Origin: Trichomonas vaginalis G3
Lineage: Eukaryota > Parabasalia > Trichomonadida > Trichomonadidae
Length of the DNA: 64,000 nt
Reading direction: 5' to 3'
Assembly: GCF_026262505.1 (NCBI RefSeq)
Contig: NC_067205.1
Location: forward strand, 27,296,556 to 27,360,555
Notes under the pieces: model-generated
The model's database searches: none
Seen by the model: only the letters and a program-made list of their open reading frames with translations
Told to the model about the DNA's origin: nothing
Part shown: in pieces, positions 1-11,223 of the stretch
Position numbering within the stretch: position 1 is the first letter of the stretch
How the letters are laid out: each line of letters opens with the position of its first letter
Made by a program: the position numbers and the translations under genes

Positions 1-2
1 TT

Positions 3-710
3 ATGTTATCGCATCTTATTGTTTCCAATCCAAACGTTACTGAATTTTTCATTGACGGAAACAATATTCAGACAATTCCAGCTTATGAGACATTTTTGGA
101 CCAAATGATACAAAGGCATACAAAATTAGTAATTGATATGCCAAAACAGGACCTGCTAAAGCTTTCTTCCAAGAACAAAGCCGTTAAAAAAACAAGATTT
201 TCTGGAATTGTTCAGAAATTCTATGAATTAGCGAAATTTCCGATGCCAGTAATGAAGAGTGTACTCAGAAGACCAGAAATAGACCAGAAACTACCAATAG
301 ATGGTCCAAAATCTGTGAGATCTCCAATAATTCTTCCAAAAATTTCGACAATTGAAGAAAGTACATTCAATTTCAATAGCCAAAGGCCACTACAAACAAA
401 AGCAGACATTCCTGTCTCAGAAATCCCTGCTCCTCCCGAGAAACCATCAGAAATCGAATATTTACATCACGAAATCCAAAGTGATGACAGTTACGAGTAC
501 TTTTACTCGGAAGATGAAGACCCAGAAGACGGAAGATATGATTTTGATCGAATTGGAAAAGCAAATTGGGATGATACAGAAAAAGTCTTTGTAGATGATG
601 AATTTTGGCTTAAAAACCAAGAGCAACCACTTACTCTTAATACCCGTCAAACAATTGACACTTTTAATAAGGACTTCACCATTCAAAATCTCTTTTCTCA
701 AATGAGATGA
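3..710 (+). CDS. C-terminal part of a leucine-rich-repeat-like protein (5' end outside window)
   Basis: The frame is open from the window edge, so the ATG at base 3 is probably internal and the gene is partial. The first 20 or so residues (LSHLIVSNPNVTEFFIDGNNI) read like the last turn of a leucine-rich repeat of the kind found in large trichomonad LRR proteins. A basic stretch follows (KNKAVKKTRF), then a Pro/Ser-rich linker and a strongly acidic patch near residues 155-180 (DDSYEYFYSEDEDPEDG). No catalytic motif is visible. The next gene runs convergently and ends about 75 bases downstream. The role is unknown; a scaffold or interaction protein is a guess from the LRR-like start. Confidence 0.6.
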   Translation: MLSHLIVSNPNVTEFFIDGNNIQTIPAYETFLDQMIQRHTKLVIDMPKQDLLKLSSKNKAVKKTRFSGIVQKFYELAKFPMPVMKSVLRRPEIDQKLPIDGPKSVRSPIILPKISTIEESTFNFNSQRPLQTKADIPVSEIPAPPEKPSEIEYLHHEIQSDDSYEYFYSEDEDPEDGRYDFDRIGKANWDDTEKVFVDDEFWLKNQEQPLTLNTRQTIDTFNKDFTIQNLFSQMR

Positions 711-783
711 ATTTTTTGTTAATAAATATGTATGTTTATGTAGATAGAAATATAATACTTTATTCAAACACAAAAAACATAAG

Positions 784-2232
784 TTATTCTTCATTATTAA
801 AAACAAATTTCGAAATAATTTCTTGAATTACTTGAGATTTTGATTCTATTCCTAATTCCATAAGGTTTTCGAAATCATCATCCAAGTCATATGATTCGAA
901 CAGTCCAGAAACATCGATTCCTGTTGAAGAAAGGAAATGAAAAATTGTATCAATCATAATAAATGATTTTTCGAGCAAATCGTTATTATGAAGGCTTCCT
1001 ATATCAATTATAAAGGCGAAAAACATCGGATTATTGAATTCTGAGAAAAAAGAATTCGAAATATTTGTAACGACAAAATAAAGGAGATTTGCTATTGATT
1101 CTTTAACTTCTATTGTTGAATCATGGAAACAATCTGCTAATAGCATTGAAATTGAAACAACTTTTTGAGGTTCGAAATTTTCCGAATTAATCAGATAAAA
1201 ATGAATAAATTCAACTGCATTGAGCATCAAATCAGATGAATTCTGGTTCTTTGATATTAGCATCATGCATTTATCGAAAAACATGTCTCTGACCTCATTA
1301 ATTTGCAATTCTTCTAATTTTATCATAATTTTGGTCACATCTATAGCTAAACTTTCTTCATTGTCTTTTTCATACTCAAACAAAGCTAAAAATCCAATAT
1401 TGTTTGCGATAATAAATTCTTTCAAATCATTCGTTATTGGAAGCTCAACGTTGTTCAAAATGGAGCTAATTACTGATAGTAGCTTATGCTGTGAGAACCA
1501 TGATACATCTATTAACTTATTTTGAAGTTCTAAGTCATTATCAGATTTTAATTCTAAAATTTTGAAAATCAACGTGAGAAGTTTGAAACTTTCATCTAGT
1601 GACAAATGGTAAGAGTCTGTATATGCTTGGACGAAATAAAATATATGATAACAATCTTCGAAATTATTTTGATTTACAATTTCATTTATATTAGTCCAGA
1701 TGATGTCAAATGGCAAATACATATTAATACTAAACTTAGAAGCAGGAGAAGTCTCTAATAATCTTGCAATTAAGTTAAAGTTAATGGATTTGCTTTCAAA
1801 GAATGGTGTACGTATAATAGTATCGATGTATTCTAAAATATTGCTGTTTAAAAAGGTGGTTCCGAAATTTGCTAAAATTGTCAATCCAAACACAATCAAA
1901 CTGACTAATGTAACGTAAATTGGTGGATTATTGAGATAAATTAATGATCTTACTGCACTCTTGAATGAATCAATGAGAAAATCAGGAAAATTGAGAGAAT
2001 TTAAAATTTCAATATAGTTTTTTCGAGAGTATTGAGATGTAAATACTAAAATACTATCCGCCTCGATTTTAAAAAGTTCTTGATTGTTTTCAGCATAGAA
2101 AGAATAAAGGGATTGAATATGACTTTTTAATGAATCTTCACGCGTAGTATCCTCCTTTTGAGTCACTTCTTGAATATCTTCATCTTTGAATGAAAAGTTA
2201 TCTAGAGATGGCTTGTAAAAAGAAGTTATCAA
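784..2232 (-). CDS. ARM/HEAT-like helical protein, unrecognised family; no ATG at the expected start
   Basis: A 482-codon frame with leucine/isoleucine-rich helical segments throughout and no catalytic motif. It resembles the split gene at 34666-37109 in length, acidic composition and the phrase 'NNPP' after a hydrophobic helix, so both may belong to one armadillo-like family. The frame opens with TTG-ATA-ACT. An Inr-like TCATTTTG lies directly before this, and the codon at the usual ATG position is ATA. The nearest ATG downstream is out of frame, and no in-frame methionine occurs for well over 100 residues. The gene is therefore a start-lost pseudogene or uses a non-AUG start. A TTAA element ends 18 bases upstream of the frame. 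The function is unknown. Confidence 0.6.
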   Translation of the reverse strand: MITSFYKPSLDNFSFKDEDIQEVTQKEDTTREDSLKSHIQSLYSFYAENNQELFKIEADSILVFTSQYSRKNYIEILNSLNFPDFLIDSFKSAVRSLIYLNNPPIYVTLVSLIVFGLTILANFGTTFLNSNILEYIDTIIRTPFFESKSINFNLIARLLETSPASKFSINMYLPFDIIWTNINEIVNQNNFEDCYHIFYFVQAYTDSYHLSLDESFKLLTLIFKILELKSDNDLELQNKLIDVSWFSQHKLLSVISSILNNVELPITNDLKEFIIANNIGFLALFEYEKDNEESLAIDVTKIMIKLEELQINEVRDMFFDKCMMLISKNQNSSDLMLNAVEFIHFYLINSENFEPQKVVSISMLLADCFHDSTIEVKESIANLLYFVVTNISNSFFSEFNNPMFFAFIIDIGSLHNNDLLEKSFIMIDTIFHFLSSTGIDVSGLFESYDLDDDFENLMELGIESKSQVIQEIISKFVFNNEE

Positions 2233-2237
2233 AATGA
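2230..2237 (-). promoter_or_regulatory. Inr-like motif TCATTTTG before the ARM/HEAT-like gene
   Basis: On the minus strand TCATTTTG precedes the presumed start by almost no spacer. This fits the short leaders known for Trichomonas Inr promoters (TCA, pyrimidine, T/A-rich). The transposable element lies 17 bases further upstream and may separate the Inr from other promoter parts. Confidence 0.4.
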
Positions 2238-2254
2238 AAATGCCACTTTTTTAA

Positions 2255-3770
2255 GGCTCCGGTCCTGCATGATTACTGCATATAGTTAGGACGAGTGTCT
2301 AATAAGGAGTAAAAATATACCAATAGATTGCACATATACCAATATTTTGTAAAAATTAAATATTATCTATTTTTAAAATTTTCGAATTTGACTATATTAT
2401 CGTTTTAAACATGATATATACTAACTTTACTATTTGATATATGATAAATAATGATATTTTAAAAATTGAAAAATTGGATTTTTAAATTTGCAAAGTATAT
2501 AGTATAGTAAATTCATAAATGAGTATAATGTGCCCAATTATAACAATTTTCAATCATTTGATAATTCTATGACTATGGATTTTTGTACTTCTAATTAAAA
2601 TAATGTCACTTTTTAATATATTGAGTTTAAGGTTTAAATTTAATTTAAAAAATCGATTTGTTTATACATATTGGAAAGGAATTTTTTGATAATATCTTTT
2701 GTATATTAATACATTATGACTTATACTATGTCACCATAATATAAATTCAAATTTTTATCATGCACATCAATATAAAATTGTAATTCAAAAAACACCTACT
2801 TCTATCGTCAAAAATACTCTCAATTTGAAAAAATACATCAAAAATATCAAATTTGCAAACCTAATTCTTCGAAATACTGAAGAAGGTAGAATATACAAAT
2901 AGTGTCGACAGAAACTATATAATTTTCTTTACAAATTGTCGAAGGGGAACTGAGAGTTTTTTCTTATACGTTGAATTATAAATCAAATTATTGAATGGAT
3001 TTTTGGAAAATTGAATACTCAATTATCGAAAAACCGTTTTGACAAAAAGTGATTAATACAATATTGTTGCCTATATTAAGTAATTATCATATATGATTTT
3101 TATTATCATATCAATTAATCGTGCATGAAGTTATTCTCGACGCAAAAATCGTTTTTTATAGGGGTCTTGCAAATCTAATTCTTCTTTCATATATTTTTTA
3201 GAAGCAAACTCACTATATCAAAATAAACTTTAGTTGCATTCTAACAATTTGTCGAAGGGGAACTGAGAGTTTTTTCTTTATTATCAAGATATGACAAAAA
3301 ATGTTAATATACAATTTTTTAATATTCGACATATATAGCGATAATGTAACATTATATGATTTTATTATTTTATGATAGCATATATAAACCTTATCATATT
3401 ATTAAAACTTTCACAAATCAAAAATATCTAGATTCTGTCAAAAAGTGATTTGTCAGATTTTTTCAAAAAAACAAATTACTCATCTAGAAGAGATTGTAAA
3501 TCAAGTTTACTAATAACAATATAATGTATCACTAATATGCTATAAAATGTCGTGGGCTTTTTTGATTATAAATAGTTTTACCGGTCAAAGTTGAAATTTG
3601 TCAAAATACCGAATTCTCAGATAAGATGAACTATAATAGTAATACTCAGTTTAAATATACTATACTATAGTGTATTACATAATGATATTATGTACTAAAG
3701 TAAAAGTATCAAAAACTCATATTGGTGGAGATATTAAAACTTTTAAAATTGAGAGGGTGGGACCGGAGCC
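2255..3770. mobile_element. Non-coding TTAA-flanked element A (1516 bp)
   Basis: Both ends carry the perfect 11 bp inverted repeat GGCTCCGGTCC / GGACCGGAGCC, each flanked by TTAA (2251-2254 and 3771-3774). This is the pattern of a TTAA target duplication. The interior is very AT-rich and holds no reading frame that looks like a transposase. TTAA duplication is the hallmark of piggyBac-type elements, so a non-autonomous (MITE-like) piggyBac relative is the first guess, but no family is proven. The right end shares the phrase AAATTGAGAGGGT with the interior of element B (35755-36792), which links the two. Confidence 0.75.
2936..3278 (+). repeat. Two direct copies of a 30 bp motif inside element A
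   Basis: A 30-base sequence starting TTGTCGAAGGGGAACTGAGA occurs identically at 2936-2965 and 3249-3278. Surrounding sequence differs, so the motif is conserved against an AT-rich drifting background. It could be a subterminal protein-binding site, but this is an inference. Confidence 0.7.
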
Positions 3771-3992
3771 TTAATATATCAACTATAATTACTCAAGATA
3801 TCACTAGCCCTTAGCATAAAATTATAAATTCATGAATAATCTTCCCTTATTCTCCATCAAGTGAAATTTTTCATTATATTTCAAGGGTATTTAACTAACC
3901 CACGTGATAAAACGCATTTAAATGAATAATATTTCATAATACGAACATACAAATAAAACATTTTAATAAAATAAACAAAATTATTACATAAA

Positions 3993-5879
3993 CTAACATT
4001 GAATGGAATAAATAAAGCATCCATTCGGGTGACTAAAGAAATCAGAGAAATTGGGATCGTCAATTAAGTCAACACGGTTGATCGAGAAGAATAAGGCAAA
4101 AGTCATTTTTAATTCCGTATTCAACCGATTAACGATAGTTCCAAGAGTATCATCTCGGTTTATTTCAAGCAACTGAACGTATCTTCCGTCAAATTCGAAA
4201 CATTCAAAGACATTTTCAGGAATATTTGATGATAAATACAATGGATGTGATACATAGAGCATGTACAACTCTTCAGCAGTCTTATCGGTGCATTGAATCA
4301 AAGTATATTTCTTTGATAGGTAATAAATGTTCGTAGACTCTAAATTCCTTAGTCCAAATTTATTGGTGATGATATCAGAACCCGTGAGACCCTTTATCTC
4401 TTTGAAATCAAAATGAATCTCTTCTAAATATGTCAAAATCCGATGTTTCTTCAAATATTTGATTCTAAATGGCTCAATTTTAGGACACAAAAGTTCGGAA
4501 AAGGCAATTGTGATGCTATTTGATTTGACTAAATGTCTGAAATTTTTAATTGGAATGTTATCAGGAACATTATAGAACAAAGTCTTTCCATACAACGCAT
4601 CTACTATCAGCAAAGTAATTGATTGTTTTCTTAAGTTTAAATAGGTAAATAACACGTTTTCGGCAAATTTAAGCATATCATTAGTTTTTTGGTTAGGATG
4701 GAACTTTCCTTGGAATTTTACAGGTGTCTGGTAAATTGTAAACTCGTATTCGCAAGGTTGAGTGAAAAATACATCACTCATGTAAATCCTTTGCTTGGAT
4801 TGGCAATATAAATACAATGTTGAGAAGTTATAAAGGAATTCATGAGGTATATCTTCTGAAAGATGCTTGTTGTCGATACTAAATTGAACATCATAATTTT
4901 CGCTGTAGGAATTGATGATTTCTATAGCGGATTCTTTAGTTTGCATGAACTTCTGCTCTTCTTTGATGCTCATTGTCGATGAATCGAAGATTTTAATGTA
5001 AAGATTATAAGTATTTTGAGAATATGAAGTGATTTCAATAGGAACAACCTGGGATAAATGCATTTCAACTTTATCTCTAAGAGTTATAATATTGTTTCTG
5101 TTAGTTACATAAGCAATTACGTAAGCATTTCTGTTTCCATCATTAAACTTACTGAAAGCATCTCCTTCTGTTTGTTCTGTAATCAAATCATCGTTTATTT
5201 CAATCCATCCAGCAGCATCATGCACATAAGTGATGTAATGGCCTTTAAAACCAGTTCCAATATGAGTACTCACGGCGTAGAGTTGGTATTTTTCTCCACC
5301 AAAGGCTGTAAGGTCTAGCTCGCTAGGGATCATAACGAAACTGCAATTCTTTTGAAAAGAACGTGTATTTTTATCGTAAGTCATTCGATTTAATTGAACT
5401 AAGAATAAATCCGTTGATTTTGTATGAAATTTGGATTTTCTTGATTCTAATTGTATGTGTATGAGTTGTTGAAGGTCTAAATCTTCAATAACGGGTAATG
5501 TCAGAAATATAAAAGTATCTAAAGGAACTTCTTGAGATATGAATAGGCTGTTTGTAAACAACAACGTAAAATCATTTGGCTCTGGTTGTTTGTAGCATTT
5601 ACTAATAAAATCGACAAATTTTGCAAAAAATTCAGTAAGATCATGCTGTTCTGTATAATTGATCTTCATAACATCAATAATTGGAGATGGATTTGTTATG
5701 TATTGAGTTCGAATTGATTCTGAAAATTCATATAAAACTTTTATTTCGGGAATGGCTTGATTTTTTTCAAGAAAGTCAACGAATGGTTTATACCTGTATA
5801 AAATTTGAAGTGAGCTACCCATATAGCATGTGTTTGCAAGATTTTTAATTCCGCCAACATACGCATACGCAATAGTCAT
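3993..5879 (-). CDS. Ubiquitin-specific peptidase, clan CA family C19
   Basis: A 628-residue protein that should remove ubiquitin from substrates in the cytosol or nucleus. The Cys box is at residues 9-24 (GGIKNLANTCYMGSSL, nucleophile Cys18). The QHDLTEFF segment at about 78-85 corresponds to the family's QQDAxEF helix. The His box GTGFKGHYITYVHD gives catalytic His214, followed by WIEINDD (225-231), which supplies the third catalytic residue. The catalytic core is only about 260 residues, short for the family and apparently without the zinc-finger insert. The remaining 370 residues match nothing I recognise. The ATG at 5877-5879 follows TTTCAAATTG, a plausible Inr with a very short leader. 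The Polinton begins 83 bases upstream, so distal promoter sequence may have been displaced. Confidence 0.85.
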   Translation of the reverse strand: MTIAYAYVGGIKNLANTCYMGSSLQILYRYKPFVDFLEKNQAIPEIKVLYEFSESIRTQYITNPSPIIDVMKINYTEQHDLTEFFAKFVDFISKCYKQPEPNDFTLLFTNSLFISQEVPLDTFIFLTLPVIEDLDLQQLIHIQLESRKSKFHTKSTDLFLVQLNRMTYDKNTRSFQKNCSFVMIPSELDLTAFGGEKYQLYAVSTHIGTGFKGHYITYVHDAAGWIEINDDLITEQTEGDAFSKFNDGNRNAYVIAYVTNRNNIITLRDKVEMHLSQVVPIEITSYSQNTYNLYIKIFDSSTMSIKEEQKFMQTKESAIEIINSYSENYDVQFSIDNKHLSEDIPHEFLYNFSTLYLYCQSKQRIYMSDVFFTQPCEYEFTIYQTPVKFQGKFHPNQKTNDMLKFAENVLFTYLNLRKQSITLLIVDALYGKTLFYNVPDNIPIKNFRHLVKSNSITIAFSELLCPKIEPFRIKYLKKHRILTYLEEIHFDFKEIKGLTGSDIITNKFGLRNLESTNIYYLSKKYTLIQCTDKTAEELYMLYVSHPLYLSSNIPENVFECFEFDGRYVQLLEINRDDTLGTIVNRLNTELKMTFALFFSINRVDLIDDPNFSDFFSHPNGCFIYSIQC

Positions 5880-5962
5880 TCAATTTGAAATTTTCCAATA
5901 ATTTAAAAACATCTTAAATATAAAGTGATAATTAATGCAATAATCAGATCATGTCATGATTC

Positions 5963-6123
5963 AAAAAAAAAAAAAAAAAAAAGGTAGTGGGGCTTCCAGG
6001 GGCTGCGCCCCTTCTAGCCCTGAAGATGTTTAGTATAACTTTGTCCGGACAAGTAAGGGTCTATCGTCGCTACAGGAAAAGTTACAGGCGTTCCAAGGAA
6101 GTATACTTTGAGAAGCCTTTTCT
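5963..6123 (+). repeat. Left terminal inverted repeat of the Polinton
   Basis: It starts with 20 A, followed by GGTAGTGGGG. It contains a 15-base hairpin AGGGGC-TGC-GCCCCT and a perfect 12 bp palindrome TTGTCCGGACAA. It pairs with 27989-28152, and outside the hairpin only two differences are seen between the two ends. Confidence 0.95.
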
Positions 6124-6249
6124 CCCTTATAGAATGAGATAGGACGGTTATTTTACAAAACTGACAACACTTTGACCGAGTAGTTTTTTGTGCTGAACAA
6201 AAGTGTCATATAAACATCTGTCAAAAACCGCTTTTTAACTTCACTTAAA

Positions 6250-9200
6250 ATGCCACGTAAGCTACGTAAGAATATACGTAAGAGGAAGGGAGCATTGAAA
6301 CATCCAATAGTAAAACTGACACCACAACAACAGTTGCAACAACAAATAATGAATGACCCCACTATGTTGCAACAAATGTCAAGCAATCCTATGCTTTTAA
6401 ACCGAGTTATTGGTGCACAGAGTGGAGGTTTAAGAGCGGCACTTTTAGCGAAAATGGCAGGCTATGGTGGAGCTGCAGACGGAACAGCTTATAACCCTCA
6501 AAGTCAAATGAATTTGAGTTCACTCAAAAATCAAATAACAGATGTCAAAAAGTCAAACATAGACATACAGAAACAAATAAGTGAAAACGAAAAGAAACTA
6601 GAATATGACAGACACACAAAGAAACTAAATGAGTTAAACGTAGAGAAAAAGAAGAAAGAAGAACAACTGAAAGAACTAAGTACAGAGGAATATGCGAAAA
6701 AAGTGTCAGAAAAAGCAGCAGAAGTAGCAAAAATGGAACAAGATGTCATAAATTTGAAAAACCATACTACTCAATATAAAGTACTGAAAGATGAAGAGAT
6801 AAAACAAAAAGCCCTGAAGACATATATGGATAGCGATGAGTATAAAAAAGAAGTTGAAGCAAATGTAAAGGCAGAAAAACTTTTACAGTTGCAAAACCAA
6901 ACCGTACAGTATGAAAACTTAGCACAAGAAAGTAAAAATAACGACGCAGCCATGCAAAAGGCAATGAAAAGCGCAGAATATATAAAAGCTAACAATGACT
7001 GGTTAGATGCCCAAGCCAACGCTAAAGCAGCCCAACTTATAGGGTCAATAAGGACAAAAATACAAGCGGATGAAGACAGTTCAAATGAAGCTTTAATGAA
7101 TGCTGACTTTAAGAACGCCTTCGAAGCTCTTCATAGTAAGGTGAAACAAGTGAACGACTTCTCATCTGGAAAGAAACTGAAGTCTGAAGGTTTCGACAAA
7201 GAGTTAAAAGAAGTAGCACAAAATATGACGAAAATAACAGATGCAGCAACGAGACAGGCAGTTCAAAGTGCCTATGACGCCGTTAGAGCAACTGTTGTGG
7301 AAAGTCAAGAAAAAGAGTTACAACAGACCAAAACAGACCTAGTAAATGCTTTCTTAAAAACGAAAAGTCAGGTAGGACATTATGCTGCAGATGGAACATA
7401 TGTGCCAGCTGGTGGAACTTATATACCACCAAACCCTCCAAGAGAAGCACCTGCACCAGGACTACCTAAAACATTTACATCGTCACATGGACACAGACAC
7501 AGGCATGCACCAAAACCAACACAACAACCAACAGTTCAAAATCCAGCACAACAACCACCTCCACAACCAGCACAACAACAACCAGCACAACAACCACCTC
7601 CACAACCAGCACAGCAACCAACAGTTCAAAACCCTGCACAACAACAACCACAAACAGAGCAAGGACATAAAAGAAGTAGAGAACAAGGAAACCAAGATTT
7701 CTTAAAAATGCTTAAAGAAGACTATGGTTACCCAGATACTCTTGACTTTAGTGACAGATATAAAGAAGCTATTAGAAAGTTCAAGGAAGGAAATACTGAC
7801 CCGAACCTATTTAGCTTTATGGCTCAGCACCAAATGGGATATAATTTCAAACCTGGAAAATACAAGCTCGCTAAGGGATATGATTTAATAGCATATCATC
7901 CAAATGACATGAACGAATTTACTCCGAGATATTTGGTGTCAGAGCTAAATGACAATTCAACTCTCTTCATGAAACGCGTAAAAAATAGAGACGGAACGAA
8001 AGAAGAAAGGTTTATGAGTCCGGATGACTTAGATAGGGAACTTGTTAAAAACGGTCTCGGAATATATGAAATGCCAGCAGATGAGGTACAAGAAACTCCA
8101 CAGGAAGAAGTTCAGATACAACCAGACATGGAAGAAATAGTTCAGCAACAACAGCTAGAAGAGCCTGAAGGAAACGAACAAGTCCCTCCTTTGGAAACTA
8201 ACTTCACAGAACTAGATGAAGATTTGGAACAGCCGAAAAATCTTGACCCTCAACAAGAGTATGAGGTGAATATGGAATCTTTCCAAGAGTCTAAGAAAAA
8301 TTCGGCTGACATGGTAGAAGAATATCGAAAAATGTTTGCCGACATACAAAAGACTCCAACACCAGATGAAAATATTCAGCATAGAATGGAAGTACTGAAA
8401 GAAAATGTACGCAAATACAATAACCCTTTTTACTTACGACCATATAACGTTCAATCTTTGGCTGAACTCGGTGAAAATAAAAGGTTAAATTTCAACAAAA
8501 CATATAGAAATGAAACATTGTTTAAAGTTCATTCAGAACCTAACCAATATGGAAACAAACCTACTTTTGTTTCTGCAGACTATGGAACTACAATGAGATG
8601 GGGTCATAAAGCTAACCCGGATAGGTGGTTCAATAAACTTACAACCACAATTCCAAGAAGTTGTAGACGCAATGGAAGTGAATGGTGAACCAGATTTAGC
8701 TGGTATTTTCAGCGCGGCTTTAATGCCATTGAAAGATATGAAACATGCAGATATTTTGGACCAGTATGAAATGAACATGGCTGATGGAAATATAACACCT
8801 GACGTTCTAGAACATTTATCTCAAAGAACTACACAGAACCATAAAGATGGTATATTTGGTGAAGAGTTTAGAAAGAAAGTTAGGGAGAGAGAAGGAAGAG
8901 AAACCTATTGTACATGACCTTGCAAACGAAAGTTTGCAAAATGTCATAAAAACTTACTTTGCAGACAATGAACCGAGAAGGGATGAATATTTAAGAAAAC
9001 TCAAATGGACAGTACCAAATGAAATGTTAGTATTGAAAAACATGTTCCTTGACAAAATAAAACCAACTACAGAAATAAATGACGCAAGACTGAAACATTG
9101 GGTAAAAGCTTTCCCATTCACAAAAGATATTGTTGGTAACATGGAAAGAAAACCAGAATGGCTACAAAAACATATATTTGGAAACGAGCTTATTCCATAT

Positions 9201-9584
9201 GGACAAGCTCTGTTTGAAGAGCTTGAACCGGAAACTCAGGAAAGAGTCATGCAAACAATACGCGAAGACTCAAATACAAACTATGACAAACTCTTTCTAG
9301 GATATAGGTTACCTGAGATGGGCGACCAGAGCCCAAAGGCAAAAAGGACATGGGAAATTTACAACATACTAGGTGAACATGAGGCAAAGATGCAACAACT
9401 TGAAGCAGAGGGCAAGTTACCAAAAGCGACACCAAAGAAGAAGAGAAGAGTAGAACAAAGTGAAAGTAGTGAAGAAGTAACTTCATCTAGTGAAAGTAGT
9501 GGCAATGAAGGAAAAAGAAGAGTTAAAAACTCAGCCAGGAAGAAAGTAAAGCTTGGTCCACGTGGGTTCTATTATGACACATAA
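6250..9584 (+). pseudogene. Polinton structural-protein region, coiled-coil and Pro/Gln-rich, broken
   Basis: This is the leftmost coding region of the element. It begins with a very basic start (PRKLRKNIRKRKG), followed by a Gln-rich stretch and a long charged coiled coil. Then comes a Pro/Gln repeat tract (QPAQQ, QNPAQQ), and the region ends in a basic, Ser-rich tail. The basic start suggests nucleic-acid contact. I do not recognise a family with certainty. Its position directly before the capsid gene suggests a virion or scaffold role. The region looks broken, with about two breaks. Confidence 0.55.
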
Positions 9585-9616
9585 ATCCAACTATTCTATA
9601 TTTTTACCCATATGAA

Positions 9617-11223
9617 ATGTACGCCGCTCAGAATATAACGCCAACAGTTTTGGATGCCATGAATGGAAATGTTTCCGAATGGTATAACGAATGCGACAAT
9701 GCCATTAGAAGGTCAGAAATAGTTCCTGGAACTTACGAATATACAACTGCTGTTTCTTATGGAAATGTAGGTGAGGTTGGTGAAGGTTCTTCAACAACAG
9801 TAGATATTGCTTGCGACAGGTTTCATATAATTTCTATTGACAACTCATTCTTATACGTGGAACAAGACATTGAAATAAAACCTTCTGCCAAGTTGTCTGA
9901 CAAGAAAGGTTGCAATGGAATTTTCTATGTCGGATACCAATATGCTCCAGAAGTTTTCATGGGATATAAGATATATTCTAACTCTGACTTAGTTCAAACA
10001 GTAACATGGGCAAACTATGAATGGTTCGCTTTGAGAAACTCAGTACAACCACAAGCTAGAGAACAAACAGACCAGTATGCAACCATTGAGAAAATAAGAA
10101 GACTTGACCCTAACGTTCCAGGAGTTTATGTTAACCTTTCTGGTTCAGATGGAAATGCTGTCACTAAAGTAAAACTGAAACTTAGAGTTCCTTTGTCATC
10201 TTTCCTCATCTTCAGGTTTTTAAGATACTTGCCAAACTGGGCAGGAAAAATTTCTATCGAACTTACTCCAAGCAAAAATAACTTAGTCATTGCACCAACG
10301 CAAGACCCATTCACTCTTACAGACGTAAAGGGAGCAAATCAAACGTCATTCGCCGAATTTTGCAAAGACAAAGTTGACTTAGACTTTGGTTTCTCAAACT
10401 TCAACACTGAAGTAAACTATTATTTCAATGCTGCTGGAACTGCTTGGGACCCAGTTAAGTTCACATGCGAAAAATTTGAATGCAAGAGAATAGAAAGCAG
10501 ACTTGCAGTCTATATGTTGGACCCAGATATTTCAAATGCTTTAGCTGCCAAATATATTGCAGTTCCACTTATGTTCCCTATACACCAAATATCTGTCAAG
10601 ACTTTGCAGGTGAAGTTGGAAACCAAAGTGCTGACCCAGGTGCAAGAACAGATATTGCCTTAACAACTGCAATGAAACATGCAGATACTATGTTTGTACT
10701 GTTCAGACGAACTATAAATGACTATTCTTGTTTCTACAACCCTGGTATTAAATATCATATAAACATAGATGGCAAATATTATCCAAGAGAAGAATATTCT
10801 ACAGTTGAGGATATGAGGTCATACAACTTGACATTAGATGCTATGAACTTTAACAACAACTTCACAACAACCATAAACCCTGAAATGCAAAGTTCTATTA
10901 TGCCATATGTGAAAGTATGGACTCATACAGGAGGTCAAAAAACTCAATATACAAATGGAGACCGTTCAAACTTTTGGCTTGGCATTCCATTTGCTGACTC
11001 AGAAGACTTTATGGGTGGTATTTCAACTGTTGGTACTGTACAAATACAATATACTGGTGACAGAGACGGTCCAGATGAACTGAGAGCAAAGAAGTTTACA
11101 AAACCAATAGCACTTTTCACGGAAGATGCTCTTTTGAAGATTCGTTCGATGAAACCTGCTGGGGCTCCTCAGATTGGCATAACGACAGCTTCCATCGAGC
11201 AGATTTTGGCAGCAGGTCAGTAA
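9617..11223 (+). pseudogene. Polinton major capsid protein region, broken
   Basis: The size of the region (about 535 codons), its position after a structural gene, and the alternating beta-strand composition with Phe/Tyr/Asn-rich segments fit the double-jelly-roll major capsid protein known from Mavericks. Typical stretches include FLYVEQDIEIKPSAKL and FLIFRFLRYLPNWAGKISIEL near the middle, and VQIQYTGDRDGPDELRAKKF near the end. The assignment rests on remembered family resemblance, not on a search. It looks broken, with about one break. The 3' end overlaps a small minus-strand frame. Confidence 0.7.

Noticed and set aside
4000-5900. Papain-type or OTU peptidase for the 3993-5879 gene
   Set aside because: The Cys box GGIKNLANTCYMGSS and the His box GHYITYV are specific for family C19.
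6531-7019. Several Ser/Phe-rich minus-strand frames inside the first Polinton coding region
   Set aside because: They are antisense of a Lys/Glu/Gln-rich coiled coil, which avoids stops on the other strand. Composition is typical of shadows.
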